Shown in pieces: positions 35,801 to 48,272 of a stretch of DNA of 64,000 nt; position 1 is the first letter of the stretch, and each line of letters begins with the position of its first letter. The DNA lies in assembly GCA_002914845.1 (NCBI GenBank), contig JXTC01000067.1:671798-735797 (forward strand), read 5' to 3'. The DNA is from Trema orientale (lineage: Eukaryota > Streptophyta > Magnoliopsida > Rosales > Cannabaceae). The translations under genes and the position numbers were made by a program. Below the pieces are notes generated by a model. It had not been told where the DNA came from. It did not search any database and was given only the letters and a program-made list of their open reading frames with translations.

Positions 35801-36029
35801 GACCAAGATTTAGTGTTTTATTATTATGAAGTATATAAACTTAAATTTTGTTTTAAGAGTTATTTCAATTATGAAGTACAATTAAATTTTCAATAAGAAG
35901 TATTTCCTTAGTTTAATTATGAATGGTAAGAAATAAAATAAAAAAATTTTGACCGAATATTCTCCTTTAACTTTATAAGACAAAGTTGTAAATTGATATT
36001 TTCTCAACCCATATTTACAATCTGTTAAG
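32835..36029 (+). repeat. 5' LTR of element C, second part
   Basis: It continues the LTR interrupted by element B. The part from about 33990 to 35170 matches 40545-41680 of the 3' LTR, and the last 600 bases match 44415-44679. The stretch 32835-33990 has no counterpart in the 3' LTR, which carries a deletion of about 1.3 kb. The end (36029) is placed by alignment to the CA at 44678-44679. Confidence 0.85.
35170..35855 (+). repeat. 340-bp tandem duplication in the 5' LTR of element C
   Basis: CAAATATGAA at 35181 recurs at 35521. The two units (about 35170-35512 and 35513-35855) share the text ACATGACATTTA...GATGAGCAGTAAATCCTAC throughout. The 3' LTR has a single unit (41680 onward), so the duplication belongs to this LTR alone or was lost from the other. 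Confidence 0.85.
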
Positions 36030-36030
36030 T

Positions 36031-36042
36031 TGGTATTAGAGC
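36031..36042 (+). other. Primer-binding site of element C
   Basis: TGGTATTAGAGC, one base off the initiator-tRNA-Met complement TGGTATCAGAGC, lies directly inside the 5' LTR end. Confidence 0.75.
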
Positions 36043-36098
36043 GAGAGTTTAGCCGTTTCTGTAGACTTTTTTTAAAAAAAAGAAATTAAGTTAATACC

Positions 36099-37340
36099 AT
36101 GAGGACTCCATTTCAGCCAACCGGTATTGAATATACTATCTTCATGATGAAAGGTGCGACAGAACACTGGTGGGAGATGACTGATCGTATCTACAATACT
36201 CAAGCTCCCTGTTACGTGGGCACGATTTAAGGAAGTCTTCTTTGAGAATTATTTTCCGTACTCTGTGGGGCAAGCTAAGGAGGTAGAGTTTATCAATTTC
36301 GTGTAAGGATTCATGACTATTTCACAGTATGTACGACGATTCGAACAACTATCTTGCTTTGCCATACCCTTGTGGACACTGAGGAATGTAAAACAAGAAA
36401 GTTCGAATGAGATTAAAACCTAATATAAGATGTTCGATTAAATTACTGATGTTAACCTCCTATGCTGAGGTCTTGGATCGAGCTCAGATTTTAGCCGAAA
36501 AGGATGAGAAGCCCAGTCAACCTGATAATCAAAAAGCAAGTGTATATCAAAAGGGAAAGCCATGGAATAGAAACAAGCAAAAACAGAAGGGAAACCGCAA
36601 TGGAAATGATAAAGGTGGCAACAACAACAAGCGGGTGGCAATAACTTATGAGAAGTGCAGAAAGACTTGCTCAGGCCAATGTCGCATGGGTTCTAACTTG
36701 TGCTTTAAATGTGGCAAGCTAGGACACTTCATAAAAGATTTTAAGGAGAATCCGACCACTGGTGACAACAGTAGGCAAAAGAAAACACAAGGGTGTATTT
36801 ATGCTATGATATATAAAGAGGTTCCTGCCTTTGTTTTGATTGATTCTAGTGAGCACACATTTATTTGTCAACTTATCTTTTGCAAAACAATTAGAAGTTA
36901 TGCCAGAACGCATAGATAGATTGATTAGTGTTTCTATACTTTTAGGAGCCATTCTAAACTCTAGTTGTAAGCTTAAAGGATGTAAAATCCTAATCGATGG
37001 ATGAGAAGTTTTAGTCGATCCCATTCTTCTTGACATTAGTTGAGTGCGAACCATGCAACAATTGATTGTAGCAAAAAGGAAGTGAGATTCCAGCCTCTGA
37101 CTAGATAGTTTTTCATTCCTTAGAGTTAGGAGCGCACCTCGCATAACTATTATTACTGCAATGAAGGCTCAACACATGCTAAACAAAGGTTGTGTTGGCT
37201 TCCTAGCATTAGTAATTAAAGTACCAAAGGAAGAGATCGCAATTATAGATCAAGTACCAGTAGTTTAGGACTTTGTAGATATTTTCCCTGAAGACTGGCA
37301 TAGACTATCTTCAGATCGTGAGATCAAGTTTGTAATTGGT
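36099..37340 (+). pseudogene. gag and protease, degraded (element C)
   Basis: An ATG at 36099 opens a short frame with M-M-K-G-A-T-E-H-W-W, the W-W motif of chromoviral gag, so most of the usual N-terminus is missing. Frame changes follow. The frame 36407-36919 carries a basic Asn/Lys/Gly-rich linker, a zinc knuckle C-F-K-C-G-K-L-G-H-F-I-K-D-F whose last Cys is now Phe, and the protease loop V-L-I-D-S-S-E-H in place of D-S-G-A. Both nucleic-acid binding and protease function are lost. Fragments of the rest of the protease run to 37340. Confidence 0.8.
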
Positions 37341-38198
37341 GTGGTTACTAACACTGCGCCTATTTCCGAAACACTTTATCGTATGGCTCCAGATGAGTTG
37401 AAAGAGCTTAAAGAGGAACTTCAAAACCTTCTTGATAAGAAGTTTGTCAAGCCTAATCATTCACCATGGGAAGCTCTAGTACTTTTCGTTAAGAAGAAAG
37501 ATTGTTCAATGAGGCTCTATATTGATTATAGAGAATTGAATAAAGTAACTATAAAGAGTAAGTATCAGTGTCCTTGGATTGAAGACTTGTTTGATCAACT
37601 ACAAAGAGTGAGATACTTTTCTAAAATTTATTTATAGTTTTGCTATCATCAATTGAAATTCAAGGAAGATAATGTATCAAAGATAGTCTTCAGAATGAGA
37701 TACGGGCATTATGAATTTCTTGTTATGCCTTTTGACCTAACAAATGCCTCTACAGCTTTTACAAACTTAATGAATATAGTATTTAAAGATTACCAAGATC
37801 AATTTGTTATCATCTTCATTGATGATATTTTGATATACTCTCAGTCCAAAGAAGAACATGAACATCATCTACGCACTATCTTACAAATTCCTCGAGAGAA
37901 TGAGCTTTACACAAAATTTACGAAGTATAAATTCTGGATGACGCAAATTTCTTTCCTAGGGCACGTCATCTTTAAAGATGGTGTGTTTGTTGACCGTAAT
38001 AAGGTGGAAGCAGTTCAACAATGGCCAACACTGACCAATGTGATAGAAGTTAGAGGTTTCCTTAGTTTGGCAGGACATTATAGAAGGTTTGTGGAGGGAT
38101 TCTCAAAGATTGCATCTCCACTAACCCAGTTGACCAGAAAGAATATGAAGGTCATATGGTCTAATGATCGTGAAAAGAGTTTTAGAGAACTAAAGTAA
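37341..38198 (+). pseudogene. Reverse transcriptase, degraded (element C)
   Basis: Two frames, 37341-37637 and 37653-38198, cover fingers, palm and connection. The first holds L-F-V-K-K-K-D and Y-R-E-L-N-K-V. A TAG at about 37635 then breaks the K-I-x-L strand. The second holds the catalytic F-I-D-D-I-L-I-Y box, intact at about 37816-37840, and ends in the Y-R-R-F-V-E-G-F-S-K tract. A stop follows at 38199. Confidence 0.85.
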
Positions 38199-38770
38199 TG
38201 ATTAACCTCTGCTCCAGTTTAGCCATTCCCAAAGGAATAGGAGGGTTTGTCATTATAGTTATGCATCCAAAATGGGTTTGGGATGTGATCTCGTGTAACA
38301 TGGAAAAATAATAGCCTACACATCATCACAATCAAAGGAGTATGAAAAGAAATACTTGACACATAATCTTGAACTTGCAGTAATGGTCTTTGCTTTAAAG
38401 ATTTTGCGACACTATGTGTATAAGGTTAAGTATGAAATTTACACTGACCACAAAAGTTCGAAGTATTTCTTCATCTAAAAAGAACCTAATATGAGGCAGT
38501 GATGATGGCTCGAGTTGGTGAAAGATTATAACTGTACGATCAACTATAATCCAAGAAAGGCAGACGTGGTAGCTGATGTATTAAGTAGAAGATTTTCTAA
38601 CTCCGTTACTTCCATACATGAAATCCTACCTTTGCTACTAGATATGCAACGCTTAAAGTTAGAAGTTGTAGATCAAGGGGATTCTACTTACATGGCTACC
38701 TTGACCGTGAAATCTATTTTTTTTAATCGAATTAAGGCTGCATAAGGCGATGATCAAAATTTAATAAAGC
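38199..38770 (+). pseudogene. RNase H region, degraded (element C)
   Basis: Parts recognisable in three frames: a K-M-G-L-G-C segment near 38270, H-N-L-E-L-A-V with the catalytic Glu near 38370, Y-T-D-H-K near 38440, and a C-terminal V-V-A-D-V-L-S-R-R-F segment in the frame 38515-38745. Stops lie near 38295, 38478 and 38502. Confidence 0.75.
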
Positions 38771-40134
38771 TTCATAAAGTTGCAGAGGATAATAAATATA
38801 AAGACTTCATGATCACTTCTGACAATACTTTGAGATTTGATAATCGTTTATGTCTTCCTGATATTCTTGAACTTAAGAAGGAGATCATGAGAGAGACACA
38901 TGAGACCTAATATTCAATACATCCAGGAAGTAAAAAAATGTATCGTGTTTTAAGAAAGTATTTTTGATGGGTTAATATGCCAATAGATATTGCATAGTTT
39001 GTTGAGCATTATCTCATCTGTCAGCAAGTGAAAGTAGAGCATAAATAAGCTTCAAGTCTATTACAACCACTAATGGTGCCTGAGTGAAATTGTAGCATAT
39101 CAACATAGATTTTGTCCTTAGATTACCACGAACAAAGAACCGTACAAACTCTATATGGGTCATTGCGGATAGGCATACAAAATCTGTGCACTTTCTTCTA
39201 ACTTGTAATACTTACTCCATGGAAAAGTGTACCAAGCTTTATATAGATGAACTTGTGAGGTTGCATGGGATTCCTATATCGATCCAAAGTTTACCTCTAA
39301 ATTTTGGAAGAGTTTACGTAAAGCTATGGGTACTCAATTAAGGTTTACCTCTGATTTCCATTCTAAGATTGATGGTCAATTGGAAAGAACAATTCAAACA
39401 CTCAAAGATATACACTGAGCTTGTATTTTGGACTTCAGAGTTTCTTGGGATCTCTATCTACCATTGATCGAGTTTTCTTATAATAACAGCTGTCAAGCAA
39501 TGATTGATATGACACCTTATGAGGCACTCTATAGTAGAAAGTGTCGATCTCCAAATCATTGGGATGAAGTTAGTGAGAGAAAACTTCTTGGGCCAAAATT
39601 TGTATAGCAAACAGCAAACGTTGTGGAAAGAATCAAGGCAAAGATGAAAACAACCCCAAGTCATCAAAAAATTTATGCGGATAAGAGACAAAAGGACTTG
39701 GAATTTTCAGTGGGATATATGGTATTTCTTAAGGTTGCACCAATGAAAGGGGTTATAAACTTTGGTGCAAAGGGAAAACTACGTCCACGATACATTGGAC
39801 CTTTAGTAATTTTGGAGTGAGTCGGGGACTTGGCCTATAGATTGACATTACTACCAAGATTTTCTAAAGTACATAATGTTTTCCACATCTCTATACTGAG
39901 AAAATATTTGGCTGATCCATTACATCTTTTGAACTATGAGCCTCTCTAATTACAAAAAGATCTTATATATGAAGAAGTTCATGTTCAAATCTTTGCAAAA
40001 TATGAGAAAGAATTTGTAATATGAAGATTAAGTTGGTCAAGGTACTTTGGAGAAATCGTACGGCGGAAGAAGCTACTTGGGAACGTGAGGATGAGATTAA
40101 AGCTAAATATCCAAACCTGTTTGGTAAGTTTTAA
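38771..40134 (+). pseudogene. Integrase and chromodomain-related tail, degraded (element C)
   Basis: The HHCC zinc region (about 38890-39050), the DDE core (about 39100-39440), then the K-V-A-P-M-K-G module (39623-39820) and the tail that ends at TAA 40132-40134 are all visible but split by many stops and frame changes. The tail reads V-K-V-L-W-R-N-R-T-A-E-E-A-T-W-E-R-E, typical of chromoviral integrase ends, which are thought to steer insertion toward heterochromatin. Confidence 0.8.
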
Positions 40135-40154
40135 TTTCTATGATGAAATTATTT

Positions 40155-40170
40155 TAGGTAGGTAGGAAAT
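40155..40170 (+). other. Polypurine tract of element C
   Basis: The purine-rich AGGTAGGTAGGAAAT lies directly before the 3' LTR start TGTAATATC at 40171. Confidence 0.6.
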
Positions 40171-43100
40171 TGTAATATCAAGCTTATTACTTAGCCAAAA
40201 GTTTTACTAAGCGTATTTAAATTATTTAGTCACGTAAATTAAATAGTTATGCACTAAAGTTTTTTATAGATATGGTTGCAGTGGAATACACACATGAAAG
40301 CCAAGTTGAACCACATATACCTAATAAGAGATGAAAATAGATATGCATTCAAAATTCATGCATATGATTATTATTTAATGTGTTGGGTATTTGATGAATA
40401 AATCTTAATATTGAACTCTTAATAGATTAATTAAATAACTACTATTGATTTTCTTTTAGAAATATATGATAATAAAATAGTTAATATGTATATATCTATG
40501 TGTTTAAATTTGATTAGATATATAATATATATATATGTCTTTATTTTATTTAGACTTGAAACTTTTAGTAGATACTAAATAAATATTATAAGAGGCTCAA
40601 AATATTTTCATGACTTTTGGAAATATCTATAATTAATTATGATTTTCATAATAACCTATAGTTTTATAAGTTAAGTGATGACATAAGAATTATATGTGCT
40701 ATGTAATAGTATAATTTAGAATCTCCAAATTTGTTTCTATATGTAATGATGTGTTAGAGATGTTCTCCTAAAATATTAAGATTTTTAGATATAAAAGCAT
40801 TTCTAGAAAATTCAAGAACTGAGTGATTGTCGCAAATTTTATAGTTTTATCAGATTTCAATCTATAGATTTGAAATTAAACAAAATATGATAAATCTTGT
40901 TAACAAATTCTACATAATTTTCTTTAGCTTTATTTTTATGTTATAATAATTTCTGTGAAGTTTCAAAATAAATAGAACTTTTTAACAGAATCTAAAATTC
41001 TTTATGTATGCATTGCTTGCTAAAATTTTATAGTTTTCACTATGCATGTTATGAAGCATGATTTTATAATTGTATGATGTGAGTATTTTTAAGACAGACA
41101 AATATATTTCTTATGAATAATAATAACATGTATTAGTAAATATAATGAATATTGTTGCACGAATATTAATCAAAAAGTATAAAAAGAGGCACGTGGTTAC
41201 AACAAGTTTGAGTGAGTGGTATTTCACTACAAACACAAAATGTTTTCTAAGGACCTAATGTAAGTAAATTTCATTATATGTGTTTATATGAAAAGTTATG
41301 TGCCATTATGTGATGCAGTTATGATTATACTAATATCTTGTTATATGCTCTACAATATTTGTTCCATTAAGTAAATAAGCATGTCATGAGCATGTGCATT
41401 CATAATTGTACGAAAAATTATGATTACGAAAAATTATGTATCCAAAACTATGTTTCAAAAAGAATGTTTTCTTTAAGTATTTGTTAAGTTCTTAAAAAGA
41501 GTATGGGTAACCAACTGAATGATCTACAGTCACCATATTAATAACAAAAGTTATCTGTGATGCTAACCATTGTAGTACGATAGCTGTATGAGATCCGAAT
41601 AACTCTAAAATCACATACGGTTATCATGACACTATGTTTATGATCCATCACATCTGATAGACTTGGCATTACATTATAATGAGCTCAAATATGAAAGTTT
41701 TGTGAAATGACAATGTTTATGAGCCGAAATTTTTTTCAAAGAATGTGATACATAGTTATGGTTCAAAAAGTGTACTATTCATATAACATGACATTTATTG
41801 CACGCATGAGATTTGCTTACTAGGCGCAAGCTCATTTTATTTATTTAAATTTTCTAGATGAGCAGTAAATCCTACCGAAGGTTGGCTGGTGGCAGCAAGA
41901 TCCTAAATGACACTCAAATATTTTTAACAATTATGATATCCTAAATTTCGTACGACACCCAGCTCTTTACAAATTAAATAGTCAATAATAACATAACCCT
42001 ACATCATTTATATTAAATTTATTTGTGCATTCTTAGTTAGACATAAATTGTTTCAAAAAAAAAAGGGGGGGGGGGCAAGTTAGGAATCTTGAATACTTGT
42101 TATAATATTCTGTTATTATTGACCTTTACTCTCTGAGAAATTTTGTAGTGAAATGCCGAAATTGCTCTTTGGTACGAGTTGGCTTGTATTAAGTCAAATA
42201 TTATAAAGTTATATAATTTCATTATATTACGCATTAGTATTATTTTATTTCTTCTGGTACCTTATTAAGGTAATTTTGATTAATAATATCTGACTAAATA
42301 AATTGATTAGATATATTTTTCATAGCGTTTCTATTCTGATTGTTATGTCTATTTATTGTGGGCTTAGATCTTTATTTATTACTCTTATTACCACATAAAA
42401 TTAATTCATTATTTTATTAGCTAAGTTAGGAAATATTTTATGTGTAATTAAAATTAAGTCGGCAAACCATCTCTTTACATACGAGTTGTACGTAGTTGAT
42501 TTAAACTACACTTTTAAGTCAACCGACTCTCCTACTTTCCCTTGTATACTTTCTTTTCCTTGAAACCTTCAGAGACTTGTTCCGTCATAATTATTTCTCT
42601 AAGGAAAAAGGTAAGTCCTTACTTAGTTAGTTTGTCCATGTTTTGGATGTAGTTGTAATTGGAGCTTAGACCTGTTACTTCCGAAAGTTGTCTATTAATG
42701 AAAAATCAAGTAACTTAAGATAGTTGAATTAATTAATAGTTGTTTCTATAACTACTATTTCATCATATGTATATATTCTTTGACTTGTATTGACCTTTTG
42801 TAATTAGTTTATCATAAAAAGTTAAAATTTAGTGTGATACTTAATTGCCCAAACTTTGTCACTGTAGAGTTTTAAATATGTATTAAATTTCTGCATTGAT
42901 TTATATATTGCTATTAAAAATAATAATAAATAGAACTATGTTTCCTCTTCATACATACACACACAATTATGCTCATTTGATTTTTTCTCTTTACGGAAGC
43001 CTTTACTTATTGTTAGAGTTTATTAACTTGACTACAATCTCATGATTTTACGTTAACACTTATTAAGAACAATTGACCACATAAACTTTAGAATTCTATA

Positions 43101-44679
43101 TATTATTATATTAGACCTATCTTATTTAAATAGATAAAATAAGTAGGTACATGTTACTAAATTTTTTTAAGTCCTGATTATTATATTGTGTCAAGTAAAG
43201 TAAGTATTTGTTAATTACAATATTTGCTATTTCATTGAATATTATGCTTGGGTCGATTTTTTTTTCTAATTCTTTTGTGGTTACTATTTATATGGCGATT
43301 GTATAAAACTCTTGGTCGGATATATTCTTTGAAGATTGATTTTCTATGTAATTTTAAATTGGCATATTTGATTATATTACAGGATTAGTCGCTTTTGTAT
43401 TCTCTTGCTTAGAATCATATTAGAAATTAGCTATTTTCAAGCAAAGTTTAAAACACAAAATTTTTGTACCATCACATGCATGATAATGTTATTTGAAAAT
43501 AATAATAGGGATACGTTAATCGTACCTAGAGCGAAGAGCATTTCACAAGGAAAGTGTATAAAGCTCGGAAGTAATGTAAGTAACGTCACACCTGCAATGT
43601 AAGAAGTTCTTTGTTCTTAGAATTTGTGGATATAAAATTTGTGAATATGTGTACATACGTAATTGTCATTTAGCTTTGCATGAGACATGAACACATGGTG
43701 TATTTATATTGTCTGACGAGTACTGATGAATAGGGTGTGGCGGGCCAGCGCCCAAATATATGATATAGTTCCTTCGGGAACACTCTGGTCCTTTCGGGGA
43801 TATTATGGTTCCTACAGGAACACTTTGACGGCGGTATGGGGTGGATCTCTGCTGTACACAAAGGGGATTCTCTAGGACTTAAGACCTCCATATAGCTCAT
43901 GATATGTTATATGTTTTCTAAGTGACTCAGTATGCGATTCACGGTCTTGTCAGGCAATATAATGTACACAGGAATCCCAACCATATGAGTCTCTTTTATG
44001 TTACATACGCCATGCATCTGTATACGTTACTTTCTGAGTTTCACACTCAGAAATATTCTTACATTGTACAGGGTACTGATGACGTTTGACTTTGGAGGAC
44101 GAGCGCCGACTTTATGACCACAATTTGTGTATATGAGCATTTTGACACTGTAATTTTCTAACAGAAGATTTTGTACCCATTTTGAGTGTGCGTATATGAT
44201 GTATAATGAGAGGTCCACTTTGTGAGTATGTATATACGTATACATTAGACTATCTATAATTATAAGTAGAGTTTTCCTTTTTCTTCCAGAAAGTTTAAAA
44301 AGTTTTAAATTTTCACTTTATTATCAGTTCAAAGATGAGTAGCGTCTTCCGATTTTACTAAATACTTATACAAATATCCTTACGTACGGGTGTGAAATTG
44401 GGGGATGTTACAATAATATTATGTTTTATTTTCAATAAGTATTTATTTTTGGACCAAGATTGAGTGTTTTATTCTTATGGTGTATATGAACTTAAATTTG
44501 TTTCAAGTGTTATTTCAATTATGAAGTTAAAATTAAATTTTCAATAAGAAGTATTTGTTTAGTTTAATTATGAATGGTAAGAAATTAAATAAAATTATTT
44601 TTCCGAATCTTCCGCTTTAAGTTAATAAGACGAAGTTATAAACTGACATTTTCTCAACCCAGATTTGCGATGTGTTGCA
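40171..44679 (+). repeat. 3' LTR of element C, with internal insertion
   Basis: It starts TGTAATATCAAGC and ends TGTTGCA. Only about 2.0 kb is its own sequence (40171-41933 and 44413-44679). The rest is the insertion at 41934-44412. Relative to the 5' LTR it lacks about 1.3 kb near 40545 and has one copy of the 340-bp unit. Confidence 0.85.
41934..44412 (+). mobile_element. Probable solo LTR of a third retrotransposon family
   Basis: This sequence is absent at the matching point of the 5' LTR of C (35430 and 35765). It begins TGATATCC and ends in GGTGTGAAATTGGGGGATGTTACA-like text, here GGGGGATGTTACA, a common end of plant Ty3 LTRs. The flanks AATTA and ATAAT do not give a clean 5-bp duplication. 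It holds two small hairpins, GTTCCTTCGGGAAC and GTTCCTACAGGAAC (about 43766 and 43809), and an A8G11-type homopurine run at 42053-42075. No coding sequence is seen. A truncated element is the alternative. Confidence 0.6.
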
Positions 44680-44854
44680 CTTACTTTTTTCATTGGCTTC
44701 ATCATTTCTCTACTCCTAGGCCCACATAAATCCACCTAATTTCTTTTCTACCAGAGATCAACTTCTTCATCATACGTATATCTATATGCATATTTATACA
44801 TTAACACTATCTCTACCTTATCAATATACGCACACGTACATATATACTGGTATA
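44680..44854. other. Host spacer between elements C and D
   Basis: About 170 bases of AT-rich DNA with no recognisable gene. It starts with CTTAC, the right target duplication of element C. Confidence 0.6.
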
Positions 44855-46498
44855 TGTTAACTCCATAAAATTGGAGTTATCTAGTACTATTTTGCCTTAA
44901 GTTTTGCTATGTTCTTGTTTGAATTTAGTTCTTTCAAGTGTTTTTGTTGTTGTTTTGATGCTGTGTTTGTTTATATTGATAGAAGAATGAAAAAAAAGTG
45001 TTTGATACAAAATGAGGTGAATTTATGCCTGAAAAATAGGTTTTTCAAACCATTCGGATCGAATTGAATCCGATACAGATGTAATGCAATAAAAATGAGG
45101 CAAATCAGAGCTAAAATAAAGAATAGCACACCCAGAAAACTAAGGCACTAGACCAGCGGAAAAGTGGTGCTGCTGCGCCAAAAGTGGTACCGCAACGCCA
45201 ACTCTTGGGAAATTTTGATGCCGTAGCACCTAAAATGACATTGCGGCACCACCGTCTGCGTCCTAGTTCAATAATTGATGGCCAAGATCAATTTTTTGAT
45301 TATCTAAGGGCCCAGATTCGGCCTGCTTTAAGTTTACAAGAGTTACCTCTTTGAAATCCTATCTTTGGGGTTGTAAGAGGCATGTTAGGATAGAGAGAAA
45401 GAGAGTGGCAACCATGGAAGGAGAGAAAGAAGAGGAAGAAGAAGATGAAGACATACTCTAACTAACTCCATCTCTTGATTTCCTCCACAATATCAATACC
45501 ATAATTTGTTCTTAGCTTTTTCTCTTCATTTTCTTATGAGGTTTTTTTTTATATTTTCTATATTTAGAGAGTAGTATAGTTGAGAATAAATTCTAAAGAG
45601 AGGTTTCAAGGAAGCAAGAGGCAAGCTTGGAGAAAGAACTTGACAACCTCCATGAATACCTTCAAGCTTTTCTAAGGGAAAATTCTTTTACTTTTCTCTC
45701 TTTGATTTTGTATTTCTTAAATTCATTTGATTATAATGTTATTGTTCTCAATTTATATTGTGAACTAAATATTTCTTTGTCCAGTTTTACTATGTGAACC
45801 AACCTAGTATCTTGTGTTTGTTTATTTATTTCTTATTTCATTCATTAAATCCATTGTTGAGTTATTTGTTTTACCTTATACTTATTGCTTCTCTTTAATT
45901 GATCACGAAATAAATTATTGATTGAAACTTTTATGAACTTAGGAAGGGGAATTTAGGTTTGGGCATAGGTAGAATAACATAAGATCACCTAATGTGGGGT
46001 GAGTTTGCATAGGATAGGAATATGTCTATGTGACTTGTGCAACCTTTGTGTGAGAATAACTAAATTTAATGAATCTAGTCAATTTATATTAGGAGTAACA
46101 TATTAGCATGTAGTATTTTCACTTATGTCTTGGAAAGGAGTTTGTGAATACATTCGAATTCTCGGTTGACAACTCTCGTGGAATAATTAATGTAAGAAGA
46201 GAATTAGGATATTATGTGTTTAAAGAATGGTTGGGGAATTGGTAAATCTAGAGATTTTTTCTTATTGCTTTCTTTCATTTATTTTGCATGATAGTGTAGT
46301 TTTATTTGTTTTATTTCTTTAAAATCTATATTTCGGTTGTTTGGATAAAGTTAAGATTGATCAATCTTAATGCATAGCTTAGACTTAGTAATCAATCCCT
46401 GTGGATTTGACACTCTTAACTCCTAAATCTATATTACTTGTGACCGTGTGTACTTGCATGGGTGTGTCTGAAATTATAGTCGCACATTCCATCCAACA
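44855..46498 (+). repeat. 5' LTR of element D
   Basis: It begins TGTTAACTCCATAAAATTGG and runs to about 46498, shortly before the primer-binding site. About 600 bases of it (44855-45466) align with the 3' LTR at 56276-56884. The remaining 1 kb has no partner because the 3' LTR is truncated. GC-rich repeats lie at 45160-45265. Confidence 0.8.
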
Positions 46499-46504
46499 AG
46501 TTTT

Positions 46505-46522
46505 TGGCGCTGTTGCCGGGGA
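46505..46522 (+). other. Primer-binding site of element D (tRNA-Asp)
   Basis: TGGCGCTGTTGCCGGGGA differs by one base from the complement of the tRNA-Asp 3' end used by Athila elements. Confidence 0.85.
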
Positions 46523-46617
46523 TTGAAACACTATTTCTTTGTTAATATTAATACCAATCAATTCTAATTTTACTTCATTTTTTTTTTGACTTATTTTGTT
46601 TTTATTTGTGAGGTTCA

Positions 46618-46751
46618 TTATGCTAGCTAAAGCAAGATTTCACCAAAGCCTCACAATATTTTCTCAATATGGCTTGGAACCTTTACACATGGCTTGGGAA
46701 AGATTCAATATAAGGCTTAGTAGAGAACCCGACCATGAATTACCCAAGTGG
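46618..46751 (+). pseudogene. Start of gag-like frame of element D, before insertion
   Basis: An ATG at 46620 opens a frame with M-A-W-E-R-F, resembling the helix W-E-R-F-K in Athila gag. It is cut at 46751 by element G. After the insertion the gag-like text resumes near 54364, but TGA and TAA codons just before that point mean the frame is not simply restored by removing G. Confidence 0.6.
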
Positions 46752-48272
46752 TGTTAGCCCAAGATTGACTACCCAAGAGGGGGGCTGAATTGGGTTTTAA
46801 AACTTTTTAGGAAACTTTTCAACTATGTAAATCATAAACCACTATTTTGAAACTTTGAGGCTAAATGAACACTAATACCAAATATATAACAATAATACCA
46901 AGTCAATTAAGCACAATCGATATCAAACACATAATTAAATAGTATGCAGTAAAGTAAAAAGTGTAGGGATAGAGAAAATATAAACTCGGTTTTTATGAGG
47001 TTCGACAAATACGACGATTTGCCTATGTCCGCGGCCCTCAGGAACTTGCTTTGAGATTTCACTATTCGGATCAAGATTGTGGACTTGACCGACCCTTGTA
47101 CACAACGAATGATTTTTCCTTAGACACACTCACACCTTTACAATAGCTTTGAATCTGGCTCTATTACACCTAATTCTGATTGTTTAGACTTCGGTACCAA
47201 TCTCACCTATATCGGACTGGTTAGACTCTGGTGACAACCTCACTAACTCACGGATTGTTTAGACTCTGGTGGCAAGCTCATCTAAATCGGGTTGTTTAGA
47301 CTCCAGTGGCAACCTCACCTCACAATTACAATTTTAGTTTTTGTTGAATCTCTCAACTAGAATCTCTCTCTAATGAAAGTATTTGATACAAGGTAAGCTT
47401 AGAGAGAATAGATGTAAACATAAGATATAATCTAGTTTGACTCAAGTGATTTTTGTGAAAAGATAGATTTGAAAATTTGGATCACAAAAATTGATTTGAA
47501 CAACTTGAATATATGATATAAGCAATGTAAGGATATTCAAGAGTTGTTTCAAGTGTTACAAAAGCTTGTATTTATAGACTTGAATGAAAGCTAGCCGTTT
47601 TAGATCGTTTGACAGACAATCTGTCATTTTTGGTAGACCAAAAATATGTTTTCGGTCGACTGAAAATACTAGCCATTGGTAGTGCGGTTCTAACAGTCAA
47701 ATATGAAAATTGCTGAAAATTTGGCAAGGAATCGGTAGACCAAAAATGGGAACCGGTCTGCCGAAAATACCCGAGAGTAATATTTGATTTTTATTTCAAG
47801 TCTTTTTCGATTATTTTTAAAATGTGACTTCATAAATTGATTTTTTATGTAATATAGAAACTATAGAAATTCATAAATCAATTTAAAAGCTTGTATAATA
47901 TAAATTTCATATTTTAATTTGAGATAAACAAGTTTGACATTGTTACTTTGAAAATTTCCAATTTAATGAAAACTTTGAGTTATTAAGATCATATTATATG
48001 TAAATATATATTCAAATACAAGAACTAAATATTTAACCTTTGCTAGTCTAAGTCTTGTATTCTTGAACTTTGTCTTCAAGCTCTTTTCCATAATCCATCT
48101 TGAAGCTTGATTCCTTGATCAACTTGAGTTAGAACTTTTAAAGCTATTTCATTGAATACTCAAGTTAAATCATTACTATTAAATCAAATGTTTGTTATCT
48201 TCAAAATAAGAGTGAATTACATTGAAACCTTAATTTCCCAACAATCTCCATTGAAACCTTAATTTCCCAACA
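46752..48272 (-). repeat. 3' LTR of element G
   Basis: It starts TGTTAGCCC and ends TTTCCCAACA on the plus strand. The final 29 bases are duplicated (CATTGAAACCTTAATTTCCC at about 48220 and 48249), which the other LTR lacks. Next to it lies CCCCCCCTTTTTGATGATG, the polypurine tract in reverse, a SIRE-type hallmark. Confidence 0.85.

Larger units (their letters stand above)
21262..44679 (+). mobile_element. Element C: old chromovirus, split by later insertions
   Basis: The 5' LTR (21262-22085 plus 32835-36029) and 3' LTR (40171-44679) bracket a 4.1-kb degraded gag-pol region. Target duplications CCTAC/CTTAC match at four of five bases. Element B is inserted in the 5' LTR and a probable foreign solo LTR in the 3' LTR. 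The C-terminal pol text ends in a W-E-R-E-D-E-I-K-A-K-Y-P-N-L-F motif, like the chromodomain-related tail of Tekay/Del chromoviruses. Without insertions the element is about 10 kb. Confidence 0.85.

Noticed and set aside
36719..37144. 141-codon minus-strand frame
   Set aside because: It is antisense to the zinc-knuckle and protease region of element C and has no recognisable features.
47155..47330. Spaced repeats TTTAGACTCnGGTG at regular intervals, CRISPR-like at first sight
   Set aside because: They are diverged repeats inside a copia LTR, repeated in the other LTR at 53285-53430, in plant DNA. There are no Cas genes.
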